64,000 nucleotides of DNA from an uncultured Deferribacteres bacterium (GCA_913009825.1 CAJVYQ010000009.1:1-64000); one strand, 5' to 3'; positions 52,718 to 62,072 are shown, counted from the stretch's first letter. Numbers and translations: made by a program. Notes: generated by a model not told the origin, from the letters alone.

Positions 52718-55426
52718 TTAAAAATTTACAGAAAAGCCCAATTGAATTTCGCGGGGACGGTTGTAAAAATCTGGTCTTACAAAATAACTTTTTAATGTAT
52801 TTATTCCTTGGGGCCGAAGTCCACCAGAGTAAATGGGCGCCAGTGAATAACCGGCCCGGCCGGTATCGGAAAAAACATTCAATTCGTTTAGACGGTCGAA
52901 TAGATTAAATATTCTTAGAAAGAGAGAATAGTGTAACGGTCCTAATTTGAAACTTTTATAAGCGTAGATATCAACATTATAAATATTTGGTTTTCTATCG
53001 CTGTTTTCCACAGCAGTTGGAATATTTTGGAAGGAGGGTGTATAGGGAAATCCGGTGCCAAAACGTGCAATGAGACTTAGAGCGTAGTTTCCCGGATCAC
53101 CAAAAGTAACTGAACAATTTATCTGATGACGCCGATCCCAATTTAAAGGTACCATCTGTTTTTCACTTTCTGTGGGGGGATCGGTCTGTTGATCTAAAAA
53201 CACATTATTGGGATCGGAGGCGTTTCCCTTCGCAATTTGAAAGGTATAATCTATTGTGGCAGCTATTCCGTTCGTCGGCCGTTTTTCAAGCGCTATAGTA
53301 ATTCCCCGAATATTGCCGTAATCCCGATTAATATACCTCCCATAGCGAATCCCTTGCAGAGTCATTTTTACTTCAGTACCCAGTAAATTTCGAATATCTT
53401 TGTAGAATACAGTAACATCCAGAGCAAACTCTTCCCCCAATTGTTGTTGCAATCCGATTTCATAAATAACCGTTTTTTGAGGTTTTAGTGATGCATTTCC
53501 AACTGTATTTAATAAACTATTTGGCGGCGGCGACGGAGTACTTTGTAACGGGAAAATATCAAATTCAGGGTTTGTGTATAAAAATTCAAAAGTAGGAACC
53601 TGGAAAAAATGACCATAAGAGACATGGATGACTCCTTGATCTGTAATGGGGTAGGCCAATCCAATTCTTGGGCTGATTTGCGTGCTGGTTTCCGCTTTTT
53701 TTGTCACCGAAGCATCCGGCTCAAGAAAATTGGTTTGCAGGAAGCCATCAGGTTCAAAATAGTCAAATCGGATTCCCGCATTTACGATCATATAATCAAG
53801 CTCTATTTTGTCTTGAAAAAAAGCCGAAACTTCGATAGGCTTATGTTGATATTGATTATTATTGTAGGATGTTAACGGGGGAATGCGACCAGCCAATTCC
53901 GGCACAACTTCGTATTCTCGCAGCCAAAGGCGATGTTTTTTAGCCTCCATTCCGAATTTAAGTTGATGAACATTTGTAATTTGATAGGTCATATCCATTT
54001 TTAACAGATTTGATGTGGTACTTCGTTGAAAATTCCACATTTGCATTCCACCGGTCAGGAACGCATTTGCGCCGGAATCTTGTAGACGCCGGCTGCTCAC
54101 ATAATTTTTATCATTTGGATTTTCGAAGGTATATTGTTTAAATTTTATGTAAAAATTGGCCAGCCGCACGGTAAAAAAAGCTCTTTCATTTAAGATATGA
54201 TTCCAGATTAGGATATTATTGTAGCTGTTTTGAAAATAGTTATAATTGCCATCTGGATTTAAACGAAATTTATGGTTGTAGCTATTCCATTCATTTTTTT
54301 GGATCAGGGTTTCGTAACTGATTTTATCCATGCCCGATAACTTATATGCTAATTTAACCTGTCCTGTCCAGCGCAAATTACCATTGAGTGATACGGCTTC
54401 AGCTTCATCTATAAGCTTTTTTGCGTTTTCTTCGGAAAATGGGATATTTTCGCCATGCGATTGAATAATCCAGCCGGAAGGGTTATCCGGCCCACCTGAT
54501 GTAAAATCAGAGTGATCTGACGGCTGAAAAACATTTTTCCCATAAATATAACCATCACTGTCCAAATAGCGGCCAGAAGCATAAAAACTAAGCTTATCGC
54601 CAAATATGGGGAACGGCCCGCTTAAATTTCCTTGAATATTGGCTGTTAAATTTAACTTGTTTATGTTCCAAAATATATTTTTATGATTACTCACAAAATC
54701 GCTAAAATAGGTTGAGAGTTCCCCCGTGTAAAAATCACTGCCCTCTTTTGTGACAATATTCACGATGCCGGACATCGCCTGACCATATTCCGCATTGAAT
54801 GTACCACTGATAACCTGTAATTCCTGAATCGCATTGATTTCAACCTGAAGTGCAAAATTGCCGGAATAAACATCATTTACGGAAATCCCATCAATCATGT
54901 ACATTACTTCACCAATTCTTCCCCCTCGGAAATGCCCATCAATTACCCCTGCTTGCAAATTTACGACTTCATCAAAATTTTGAACGGGCATCTGTGCAAT
55001 GGCATCGGCATCCACCACCGATTCAGTCGATGTCAAATCTCGTTGAATTAATGGGCGTTCTGCAATAACGGTTACGGTACCACCCACTTCTAAAACCGTC
55101 ATTGATAATGGGAACTCCACTGTAGTTGTTTTATCCGTATTTACTTTGACATTTTCAATACGATAAGGTGTATAGCCCATCATCTCAGCTTTTACCGTAT
55201 AAGTTCCCGGTGGTATACCAATAATAATGAACTGACCGTCAAGATTACTTGCAGCTCCCATTGTTGTGCCTTCAATGATCACATTCACTCCCGGTAATGG
55301 ATCTTTACTAGTGGAATCAAAAACTTTTCCAACAATTTTCCCGGTTTGACCTGCAAATGTAAAATTTGACAACATAAAAAGAACAAATAGTAAAAATACT
55401 ACCTGTCGTAACAAAGATGGTCTCAT
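52718..55426 (-). CDS. TonB-dependent receptor with carboxypeptidase-regulatory N-terminal domain (SusC-like)
   Basis: A 902-residue outer-membrane receptor from ATG 55426 (GAGGT five bases upstream). Signal QVVFLLFVLFMLSNFTFAG. The CarboxypepD_reg domain is GKIVGKVFDSTSKDPLPGVN then GQFIIIGIPPGTYTVKAEMM. The plug is DADAIAQMPVQNFDEVVNLQ, MYMIDGISVNDV and NAEYGQAMSGIVNIVTKEG. About 650 residues of barrel strands follow, ending GFSVNF. Energised by TonB-ExbBD (not in window) it would import oligosaccharides over the outer membrane. It lacks the neighbouring SusD seen in Bacteroidota. Confidence 0.9.
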   Translation of the reverse strand: MRPSLLRQVVFLLFVLFMLSNFTFAGQTGKIVGKVFDSTSKDPLPGVNVIIEGTTMGAASNLDGQFIIIGIPPGTYTVKAEMMGYTPYRIENVKVNTDKTTTVEFPLSMTVLEVGGTVTVIAERPLIQRDLTSTESVVDADAIAQMPVQNFDEVVNLQAGVIDGHFRGGRIGEVMYMIDGISVNDVYSGNFALQVEINAIQELQVISGTFNAEYGQAMSGIVNIVTKEGSDFYTGELSTYFSDFVSNHKNIFWNINKLNLTANIQGNLSGPFPIFGDKLSFYASGRYLDSDGYIYGKNVFQPSDHSDFTSGGPDNPSGWIIQSHGENIPFSEENAKKLIDEAEAVSLNGNLRWTGQVKLAYKLSGMDKISYETLIQKNEWNSYNHKFRLNPDGNYNYFQNSYNNILIWNHILNERAFFTVRLANFYIKFKQYTFENPNDKNYVSSRRLQDSGANAFLTGGMQMWNFQRSTTSNLLKMDMTYQITNVHQLKFGMEAKKHRLWLREYEVVPELAGRIPPLTSYNNNQYQHKPIEVSAFFQDKIELDYMIVNAGIRFDYFEPDGFLQTNFLEPDASVTKKAETSTQISPRIGLAYPITDQGVIHVSYGHFFQVPTFEFLYTNPEFDIFPLQSTPSPPPNSLLNTVGNASLKPQKTVIYEIGLQQQLGEEFALDVTVFYKDIRNLLGTEVKMTLQGIRYGRYINRDYGNIRGITIALEKRPTNGIAATIDYTFQIAKGNASDPNNVFLDQQTDPPTESEKQMVPLNWDRRHQINCSVTFGDPGNYALSLIARFGTGFPYTPSFQNIPTAVENSDRKPNIYNVDIYAYKSFKLGPLHYSLFLRIFNLFDRLNELNVFSDTGRAGYSLAPIYSGGLRPQGINTLKSYFVRPDFYNRPREIQLGFSVNF

Positions 55427-55507
55427 ACCGACCTCTTCATTTTTCAAAGTGAAATTAAATAGGAACTGCCCGGATGGAATACACCCAGGCAGTTTCTTTT
55501 GAACAAA

Positions 55508-56953
55508 TTACTTCATTAGAATCATCTTTTTCATGGATATAAAATCACCAACTTTAAGACGATAAAAATAAATTCCGGTCGGAACTTTTTGACCAAAATC
55601 ATCATTTGCATCCCAGAGAAGTTTGAAAGTACCAGCCGGATAAAAACCACCAACTAGAGTTCTAACTTTTTGGCCAATTACGTTAAAGATATCAAGAGTT
55701 ACCTGACCGGCTTTTGGTAACCGGAATTCAACCATGGTTGTGGGGTTAAACGGATTTGGATAATTTTGCCTCAATTCATATTCCGATGGAATTAATTCTT
55801 GAATAAGTATATCAGCATCTTCTACACCGGTCACTAAAATTTCAACCGGTTCAATAGAGAAGTCATCATACCAGGCATAACCCATGGTCATACTATTAAA
55901 ACGAGCACGCATTGATAATCCGGAAGCATCCGGAGGAGATTTGGAGATGATCGTATAATAAGTCCAATCTGAGCTGCTATCTCGTTGATCAAAATAAACA
56001 AACTGATCACCTTCCGTCAAATCCCAGGCTTTACCTATCGGATCTCGGTGATAGAAAAAGTTAATACCCATACGATCCTTATCATAATCTTTCGTCACAT
56101 TCGATCCAAACCAACCGGCTCCTGTATTCACACTATCCAACTTTGCCCATACACTGATCTTATACCATTTATCCGGTTCTACCGTTACCGGCCGGGAGTA
56201 AAATACCATCTCATCATCGTTGGTATCACGCTCTCGTTGTAAAACCGCATAGTCACCACTATGTGCATTCGTAGTATCCAAATTGGCAAATCCTATCTTG
56301 TCTCCACTTGCCCAGTTCAGCCAACCAACCGGCGTCTCGGCATTGCCATTGAATAAACCCATCGACCAATCCGGACTGGTACCACAGTTCACATTGTCAA
56401 AATAGGCCTTCCCTGTGGCATCCTTACCAAACATGATCATCGCTACGACACTGTCCGGCTCATCTGCCCCTATCGCAACACCGCCGGTATACTTCGTCCA
56501 ATCCTTCGTGTCTACCGTCTGATCTACCCAAACATACCCATCCGACAATAATGTACCATTCTTGAATATCTCATAATGGACTCCAATCTTTGCATCATCA
56601 TTCGCCGGAGTGATGTTCACACCTTCCGTTTTTGCCCAGAAACTGAAATTATACAGCTCATTCGCTTTCGCATTATTCCAGTATAAATCAGCATTGTTCA
56701 CACTCATCCAGCCTACTGCCGCACTACCTGCATTGGGCTTCATGATCTCAAAGGATCGCTCACTATTATAACCCATCCAGGGCCAACTCAAGGTGCTGTT
56801 ACCATCACCTTCGTTTACCTTCATCCAAAAACCCGGCTCAATTAACTCTAAATTGCCGTTGGTTAAAAGGTTTTGGGAGATTGAAAGCTGCGGTAAAACC
56901 AATACCGATACAACTGCTACAACTAATAGCACACTCACAAATTTTCTTTTCAT
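55508..56953 (-). CDS. Secreted carbohydrate-binding protein with type IX C-terminal domain
   Basis: A 481-residue protein from ATG 56953, behind the strong AAGGAGAG. Signal FVSVLLVVAVVSVLVLPQLSI. Two CBM4/CenC-like jelly-roll modules follow: the first from LLTNGNLELIEPGFWMKVNE to AYFDNVNCG, the second from GLFNGNAETPVGWLNWASGD to AWYDDFSIEP. Each pairs an N-terminal NGN/E start with a D(N/D)F/V ending. The C-terminus is a clear T9SS domain: LRQNYPNPFNPTTMVEFRLP and GIYFYRLKVGDFISMKKMIL. No catalytic domain. It is the first structural gene after lacI and may be abundantly expressed, binding substrate at the surface. Confidence 0.83.
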   Translation of the reverse strand: MKRKFVSVLLVVAVVSVLVLPQLSISQNLLTNGNLELIEPGFWMKVNEGDGNSTLSWPWMGYNSERSFEIMKPNAGSAAVGWMSVNNADLYWNNAKANELYNFSFWAKTEGVNITPANDDAKIGVHYEIFKNGTLLSDGYVWVDQTVDTKDWTKYTGGVAIGADEPDSVVAMIMFGKDATGKAYFDNVNCGTSPDWSMGLFNGNAETPVGWLNWASGDKIGFANLDTTNAHSGDYAVLQRERDTNDDEMVFYSRPVTVEPDKWYKISVWAKLDSVNTGAGWFGSNVTKDYDKDRMGINFFYHRDPIGKAWDLTEGDQFVYFDQRDSSSDWTYYTIISKSPPDASGLSMRARFNSMTMGYAWYDDFSIEPVEILVTGVEDADILIQELIPSEYELRQNYPNPFNPTTMVEFRLPKAGQVTLDIFNVIGQKVRTLVGGFYPAGTFKLLWDANDDFGQKVPTGIYFYRLKVGDFISMKKMILMK

Positions 56954-56993
56954 TGCACTCTCCTTTTTTTGATTTTTATGCAATTATTTACTT

Positions 56994-57029
56994 TTACACC
57001 CCTGAAAAGCTGAAATCTAAGTAAACCAT
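56994..57029 (-). promoter_or_regulatory. Possible 11-residue leader ORF between lacI and the CBM gene
   Basis: ATG preceded by a perfect AAAGGAGGTGGT, encoding MVYLDFSFSGV and stop. It lies 40 bases before the CBM gene start and just behind the lacI stop, over a CTTTCGAAAG palindrome. It could be a leader peptide, or only a stray ribosome-like site. Confidence 0.35.
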
Positions 57030-57050
57030 ACCACCTCCTTTCGAAAGATT

Positions 57051-58079
57051 TTAAAGATTACTGTTACTTTTAGTAGATGCCCGTACAATCAAGTCTGTCG
57101 GAGCCAAAATTTTCTCCGATATATGCTTTTTATTCTTAATCATAGTCACCACCTGTTTGGCAGCAATTGCGCCCATCTCCTCTTTTTTTACTCGTATTGA
57201 AGATAGATGGGGTTCAATTTGAATATCTGCATCAATGTCATCAAATCCAATTATCGCAACTTGTTCAGGAATCCTAATTTTTTCCTCTTTTAGACGTTTC
57301 ATGCAACCGATTGCCATGGCATCGTTTGCCGCAAAAATAGCAGTGGGCCAATCTCCCTTCTTCAAGATTTCATGCATGGCATTATATCCCGTAGGGATCG
57401 ATGTGTTTAGCTCATGGGTTACAACAAAATTTTTATTAAGCGAAATGTTATTGTCCATGAGTGCTTTTTTATATCCATCATATCTATCGGCTATACTTGG
57501 ATGTTTCAGATCCCCGCCTATAAAGCCAATTTTTTTATGTTTAGAATGAATCAGGTGATTGACAGCTTGATAAGCGCCCTCGATATTATCGATCAAAACG
57601 GCAGCAGTTTTAAAACGCCTGTTATAATAGTCTACTAAAATAACAGGTAACTCCATTTCAATTATAATTTCAATCAATCTTTCCGGAACTCTGCCGGCCA
57701 TAATAACTGCATCAACATTCTTTTCCAATAAAAATCTCGGGATCGATTTTTTTTGATCAAATTTCGTTGGTACTGTAGTGAGTAAAATATAATAGTTATG
57801 TTTTCTGGCCTCAAATTCAGTACCGAGAAAGATTTTTGTGTAAAATGGCTCCACCAAAGAAAAGTGGTCATCTGTCAGAATAAATCCAATATTCCCCGTT
57901 GTATGAGAAGCCAGACCTCTTGCAATTCTGCGGGGATAATAATTCAATTCTTTAATTGCAATCTGAATCTTGGTTTTAGTCTTTTCACTAACCGATGTCT
58001 TTTCATTTATGACAAGTGAAACCGTTGAAACAGAAACCTGGGCTAATCGTGCAACATCTTTGATAGTTGGTTTTTTCAT
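57051..58079 (-). CDS. LacI-family transcriptional regulator
   Basis: A 342-residue LacI/GalR-type repressor from ATG 58079. The helix-turn-helix TIKDVARLAQVSVSTVSLVI is followed by hinge helix NYYPRRIARGLAS. The periplasmic-binding-like sensor domain includes TGNIGFILTDD, AVLIDNIEGAYQAVNHLIHS, HKKIGFIGGDLKHPS and IIGFDDIDADIQIEP. It is first gene of the minus-strand locus. Its own promoter carries the perfect operator TCGAAACGTTTCGA at the transcription start, so it is probably autoregulated and controls the locus. The ligand is likely a mannoside or sugar phosphate. Confidence 0.92.
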   Translation of the reverse strand: MKKPTIKDVARLAQVSVSTVSLVINEKTSVSEKTKTKIQIAIKELNYYPRRIARGLASHTTGNIGFILTDDHFSLVEPFYTKIFLGTEFEARKHNYYILLTTVPTKFDQKKSIPRFLLEKNVDAVIMAGRVPERLIEIIIEMELPVILVDYYNRRFKTAAVLIDNIEGAYQAVNHLIHSKHKKIGFIGGDLKHPSIADRYDGYKKALMDNNISLNKNFVVTHELNTSIPTGYNAMHEILKKGDWPTAIFAANDAMAIGCMKRLKEEKIRIPEQVAIIGFDDIDADIQIEPHLSSIRVKKEEMGAIAAKQVVTMIKNKKHISEKILAPTDLIVRASTKSNSNL

Positions 58080-58081
58080 CA

Positions 58082-58094
58082 AAACGTTTCGATT
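58082..58094. promoter_or_regulatory. LacI-type operator half, proximal
   Basis: AAACGTTTCGATT contains the AAACGTTT palindrome just upstream of the lacI start codon, 119 bases centre-to-centre from the distal operator. Looping between the two is possible. Confidence 0.55.
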
Positions 58095-58197
58095 ATTTTA
58101 GAATTTCTTTGTTAATAAAGCCAAGATGATTTAAGTAACTATTATTTTGATATACTAACAAATGATCGAGAGTTAAAATTTATAAGAAAATTTATTA

Positions 58198-58211
58198 TCG
58201 AAACGTTTCGA
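58198..58211. promoter_or_regulatory. LacI-type operator, distal, overlapping the transcription start
   Basis: A perfect 14-bp palindrome TCGAAACGTTTCGA with the central CG typical of LacI/GalR operators. It lies a few bases downstream of the -10 element on the minus strand, so bound repressor would block transcription initiation. Confidence 0.75.
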
Positions 58212-58214
58212 AAC

Positions 58215-58243
58215 ATATTAATATAAAAAAATCAGTTTGTCAA
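58215..58243 (-). promoter_or_regulatory. Sigma70-like promoter of lacI and the mannoside locus
   Basis: Reading the minus strand: TTGACA (58243-58238), 17-base spacer, TAATAT (58220-58215), then the operator. The spacing is ideal. It is the only strong promoter I can find for the locus; the next gene has no readable one in its 97-base gap. Confidence 0.7.
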
Positions 58244-58850
58244 GATATTTCTATATATGCAAAACAATTATGCCTAATTGTCCATATATTTACTGAAGTT
58301 GTTCGAAAATTATAGGGATTTTATTTTCTTACTTAGTCCGCATTATTCACAAATTTTTGCCACAAAGGCACTAAGTCACTAAAAATATATAAATTAGAAC
58401 AAGTTGGTAATTTAAACTCAGTTTGTTTCCCAAATTCTTTTTTTTAAGTGACTATCCAGCCACAAGTTCGCGGAGGCACGAAGAAGCACAAAGAAAAAGA
58501 AATGAATCGAATTACCACTGCCGGCGGGGTGTCTTCATGGCAAAAAGAAACCAAGCTGAATAGTTCTTTTTCTAACTATTCATTAATTATTTTTACCTGA
58601 ATTGAGCAATTCTCTTGTTTTTTGGCTTGTTGCCGTTACAAAACGGGCTTTCATTTTTTAGTGTAAATTCTGTTGGCGATTCGGCGAATCGCCCTGCAAT
58701 CGCTCGATTAAAACACTTGTTACAGGATTTTAATTTGCATCTGAAATGTAAAATTAATATTATTATTTAATTTAAAAAACACGCGATTTAGTAAAAAATC
58801 ATATCGAACGTACTATTTTTTATTCACCAATACTTAAGGAGGATTCAACC
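58244..58850. repeat. Divergent spacer between lacI and the CnaB-repeat gene
   Basis: No gene. It contains a GCACGAAGAAGCACAAAG string near 58477 and a near-perfect palindrome GGCGATTCGGCGAATCGCC at 58675-58693, whose type also occurs as GTCGATT/AATCGAC near 5029-5047. The plus-strand gene has AAGGAGG at its end, but I see no clear -35/-10 pair. Confidence 0.5.
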
Positions 58851-61800
58851 ATGTCCAGAAAAGTTGTAGCCATTTTACAGATCATGTTTATTTTCACCCT
58901 GTTTTCTTTATTCGCCTTTTCCGTTCAGGCGGCGGATAAGAAGAAAACGGATCGAACCTTTAAAATTGAAAAGGTGCGAAAAGCAGTCAACACATCTATT
59001 CTTTCCGCCGATCCTTCCTATCGGTTGTCCCATGAGTATAAACAATTGAAAAACAAGCAAGATAAAATTAACCAGGCGCTGCGTAAAACGGTTCAGAGCA
59101 AACAGAAAGCGATGTTGTTGCAAAAATCTGCGGACAGTTATCTCACCGGCGCCGACCGTATCAAATATTTCATGCTGGAAATTAAAAGGATGCGCGCCGC
59201 GGGAAGCACGACTGCCGGCATTCAGCATACACTGCAGCAGCGATTTTCATTGCAAAAATCGCCTGGTTCCGGTTCCATTTCCGGTATCATTACCATGGGT
59301 GGAGCCATTCCAAATGTGGATGTTCTGATTTTTGCTTTTGATCTTTACGGCTATTACATAGCTGAAACGCAGGCCAATTTCAGCGATGGAACTTATGAAT
59401 TGGACAATCTTCCGGCCGGCTCGTACTATATTTTAACAGAAAGCAATCTGGCCGATGAATTCTACAACAATGTTCCATTCAATAATTATAAAGGCTGGCG
59501 GAATGCGGACCATGTTGCCGTGACATCCGCTCAGGTTACTCCGGATGTTAACTTCGATCTCGACAGCGGCGCGGTCATTTCCGGTAAGGTTTTTGATGAA
59601 ACCACCGGTTCGCCTTTGGTGTTTTTTGTTATCAATGTTTACGATATGGAAAACAGTTCCGAACCGCTCTATACAGACTATCTATTTCCTAATATCATAA
59701 CCGGTGAGTACTCTTTTAATTTTGGCAAAACCGGCTATTTTAAAATCTCCGCCGAATTCAGCGGCTATAAAACCGAATTTTACCATGAGCAACCGGATTG
59801 GAACAGCGCCGATCCGGTTTTTATCGCCAGTCCGACCGATACGATTAGAAACATCGATTTTACACTGGTACTGGACACGGGCACAAACGAGGTTGATTCC
59901 AGCAGTATGATCTCCGGCTCCGTCATTGCCGAGGATAACGGTGCACCGTTGCTTTTTGTGCTGCTATTTGCGTTTGATACATCCGATACCAGCATCGCCG
60001 GGTTCACTATCTCCATGCCGTTTTTGGGTAAAAGGAGCACACAGGCACCGCGAGCTCCCAACTATCAGATCACCGGTTTGGCGCCTGGCAATTATATTGT
60101 AATGGCTACCGATCTGCTGCAGGGATATTCACGGGAATTCTATCGGGAGAGTCCAACTCCGGACGGCGCCGCGCCGGTTTCGCTTGCCAAAGCGGACACG
60201 GCAACAGCGATCGATTTTACGCTGGACCGGGGTGCTTCCATCTCCGGAACCGTTACGAATGAAGCCGGTGAACCGCTGTCCAATGTAGCTGTTCTGGCCA
60301 TCAAAGGGGATTTGGAAAATTTTGACGGATTTTTTACAAATATCGATGTGGGTTTTGATACCACCGATGACGCCGGTCGGTACCAGATCACCGGCATCTC
60401 CGATGGCGATTACCTGATTCGTACTATTTCCCTGATGAATGACAATTACAATGGGATGTATCTGGATGAGTGGTACAGCGATGTTCATTCCATTTTTGCG
60501 TTTGGACAGGCGAATAAAGTTTCCGTAACTGTACCGGATACTACCGGCGGAATCGATTTTGTCCTGGAAAAAGCGAGTGTGATCAGCGGAAAAATTCTGG
60601 CTGCCGACGGCGTGACGCCGGTGGAAGATGTGACAATGGTTGTAGCCATCGACACGGCCACTTATTTGCCCCAGTTGGCGCCTTTTGAATATGGCGGTGG
60701 CAACGACGGCAGCTACACCATCTCCATGCTGGAACCGGGTGAATATACCTTGTTTGCTTTGGTCGATCCGAGTAGAGATAATATGTACATTTCGGAATTT
60801 TATGATGGCAAAGCATCAATCGGGTCGGCTGATGTCGTTGCGGTCGCATTTGGAGATACCACAAAAAATATCAATTTCACACTGGAACAGGGTGGTGTAA
60901 TTCAGGGTTTTGTCAATTTAGCAGCGCAATATCACGCCGGCGCCGATACCGTTTCGGATATCCCGGTTGTCGCTTACGAGGTTGCCACCGGCCGTTTTGC
61001 CGGCGCCGCCGCGGTTACCTTCAGCGGCGGCTACAGAATAATAGGAATTCCACCAGGCAGCTACAAATTGGCGGTGCTTCCTGTTCTTTCTCCTCATGCG
61101 GTGACCTATTTCGGCGGTGGCAATACTTTCGATGATCCCAATAGTCAGCCGGTTGTTGTTGTGCCGGGGAATACTCAGGATATTGATTTTCAATTGGAAC
61201 AGGCCCAGGGCGCCATTCGCGGTATCTGCCGGTATGCGGAAGATGGTACACCGCTCAATCAGGCGTTGGTTTTTGCCTACGATGCAACCGGCCACGCCGT
61301 TGGCGTAGGGATGGCGGGGGTGGATATCATGAGCCATTTACCCACAGAAAATCCCGGCATGTATGAAATTCCAAATTTACGCACGGGCAGCTACTATGTT
61401 CGTACTTTCGCTTTGTTTTCGATACTAAACAATTTGACCAATCCTGATTTAGCTTCCGGCGATATCAGCAATCCGTTTTCAATCCTGGGCGGATTCGGCG
61501 ATCTGTTCGGGCCGGTCGCCAAAGATGAATGGTACGATGGCGTTGTTGTCGATCTCCCCGATCTCAGTTTTGATTCTGTCTTTGGTTTCCTGCAGACGAT
61601 CAAATATGATATTTTCGGCTTTATGCCTTTCTTTGATACACCGCCTGCCGGAGCTCAAATGGTGAGTGTAGTGGATGGCGGGTCCGCTACGGAGAATATC
61701 AACTTCAGTTTGGGAACATTTTCTTTTGCCGATGTTTCTGTCTCCGTGGAAGATTCAGATTTGAAGACCACGCCGCACTCTTTCCAACTGGGGCAGAGTT

Positions 61801-62072
61801 ATCCAAATCCGGTAGCAAGACAGAATCTGGCAAAAGGTGTAACCATTCGTTTTCAGGTGCCGGAGCGGAGTTTTATCTCCGTTTCAATTTATAATATTCT
61901 GGGCCAAAAGATTGCCACTTTGCTGAACAAGCATATCGTCGCCGGTTCACATAATCTTCACTGGAACGGCCGGGATAACCGCGGCAGTCTGCTGCCATCC
62001 GGTATCTATTTTTACTCTCTGCAGACGGATACCGGCATGAAACAGATGAAAAAACTGGTGGTCTTAAAGTAG
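58851..62072 (+). CDS. Large secreted protein of tandem CnaB/carboxypeptidase-regulatory-like repeats with type IX C-terminal domain
   Basis: A 1073-residue protein with AAGGAGG nine bases before ATG. Signal IMFIFTLFSLFAFSVQAAD. Residues about 30-140 are charged helix (KTVQSKQKAMLLQKSADSYL). About eight beta-rich units of 85-110 residues follow, each opening with a phrase like SGSISGIITMGGAIPNVDVL, GAVISGKVFDETTGSPL, GASISGTVTNEAGEPLSNVA or GAIRGICRYAEDGTPLNQA and closing with (I/V)(D/N)F(T/V/D)L. The C-terminus is a T9SS domain: QSYPNPV then GIYFYSLQTDTGMKQMKKLV. No catalytic motif. It is likely a fibrous surface or matrix protein. An LPP20-like gene follows nine bases later. Confidence 0.82.
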   Translation: MSRKVVAILQIMFIFTLFSLFAFSVQAADKKKTDRTFKIEKVRKAVNTSILSADPSYRLSHEYKQLKNKQDKINQALRKTVQSKQKAMLLQKSADSYLTGADRIKYFMLEIKRMRAAGSTTAGIQHTLQQRFSLQKSPGSGSISGIITMGGAIPNVDVLIFAFDLYGYYIAETQANFSDGTYELDNLPAGSYYILTESNLADEFYNNVPFNNYKGWRNADHVAVTSAQVTPDVNFDLDSGAVISGKVFDETTGSPLVFFVINVYDMENSSEPLYTDYLFPNIITGEYSFNFGKTGYFKISAEFSGYKTEFYHEQPDWNSADPVFIASPTDTIRNIDFTLVLDTGTNEVDSSSMISGSVIAEDNGAPLLFVLLFAFDTSDTSIAGFTISMPFLGKRSTQAPRAPNYQITGLAPGNYIVMATDLLQGYSREFYRESPTPDGAAPVSLAKADTATAIDFTLDRGASISGTVTNEAGEPLSNVAVLAIKGDLENFDGFFTNIDVGFDTTDDAGRYQITGISDGDYLIRTISLMNDNYNGMYLDEWYSDVHSIFAFGQANKVSVTVPDTTGGIDFVLEKASVISGKILAADGVTPVEDVTMVVAIDTATYLPQLAPFEYGGGNDGSYTISMLEPGEYTLFALVDPSRDNMYISEFYDGKASIGSADVVAVAFGDTTKNINFTLEQGGVIQGFVNLAAQYHAGADTVSDIPVVAYEVATGRFAGAAAVTFSGGYRIIGIPPGSYKLAVLPVLSPHAVTYFGGGNTFDDPNSQPVVVVPGNTQDIDFQLEQAQGAIRGICRYAEDGTPLNQALVFAYDATGHAVGVGMAGVDIMSHLPTENPGMYEIPNLRTGSYYVRTFALFSILNNLTNPDLASGDISNPFSILGGFGDLFGPVAKDEWYDGVVVDLPDLSFDSVFGFLQTIKYDIFGFMPFFDTPPAGAQMVSVVDGGSATENINFSLGTFSFADVSVSVEDSDLKTTPHSFQLGQSYPNPVARQNLAKGVTIRFQVPERSFISVSIYNILGQKIATLLNKHIVAGSHNLHWNGRDNRGSLLPSGIYFYSLQTDTGMKQMKKLVVLK

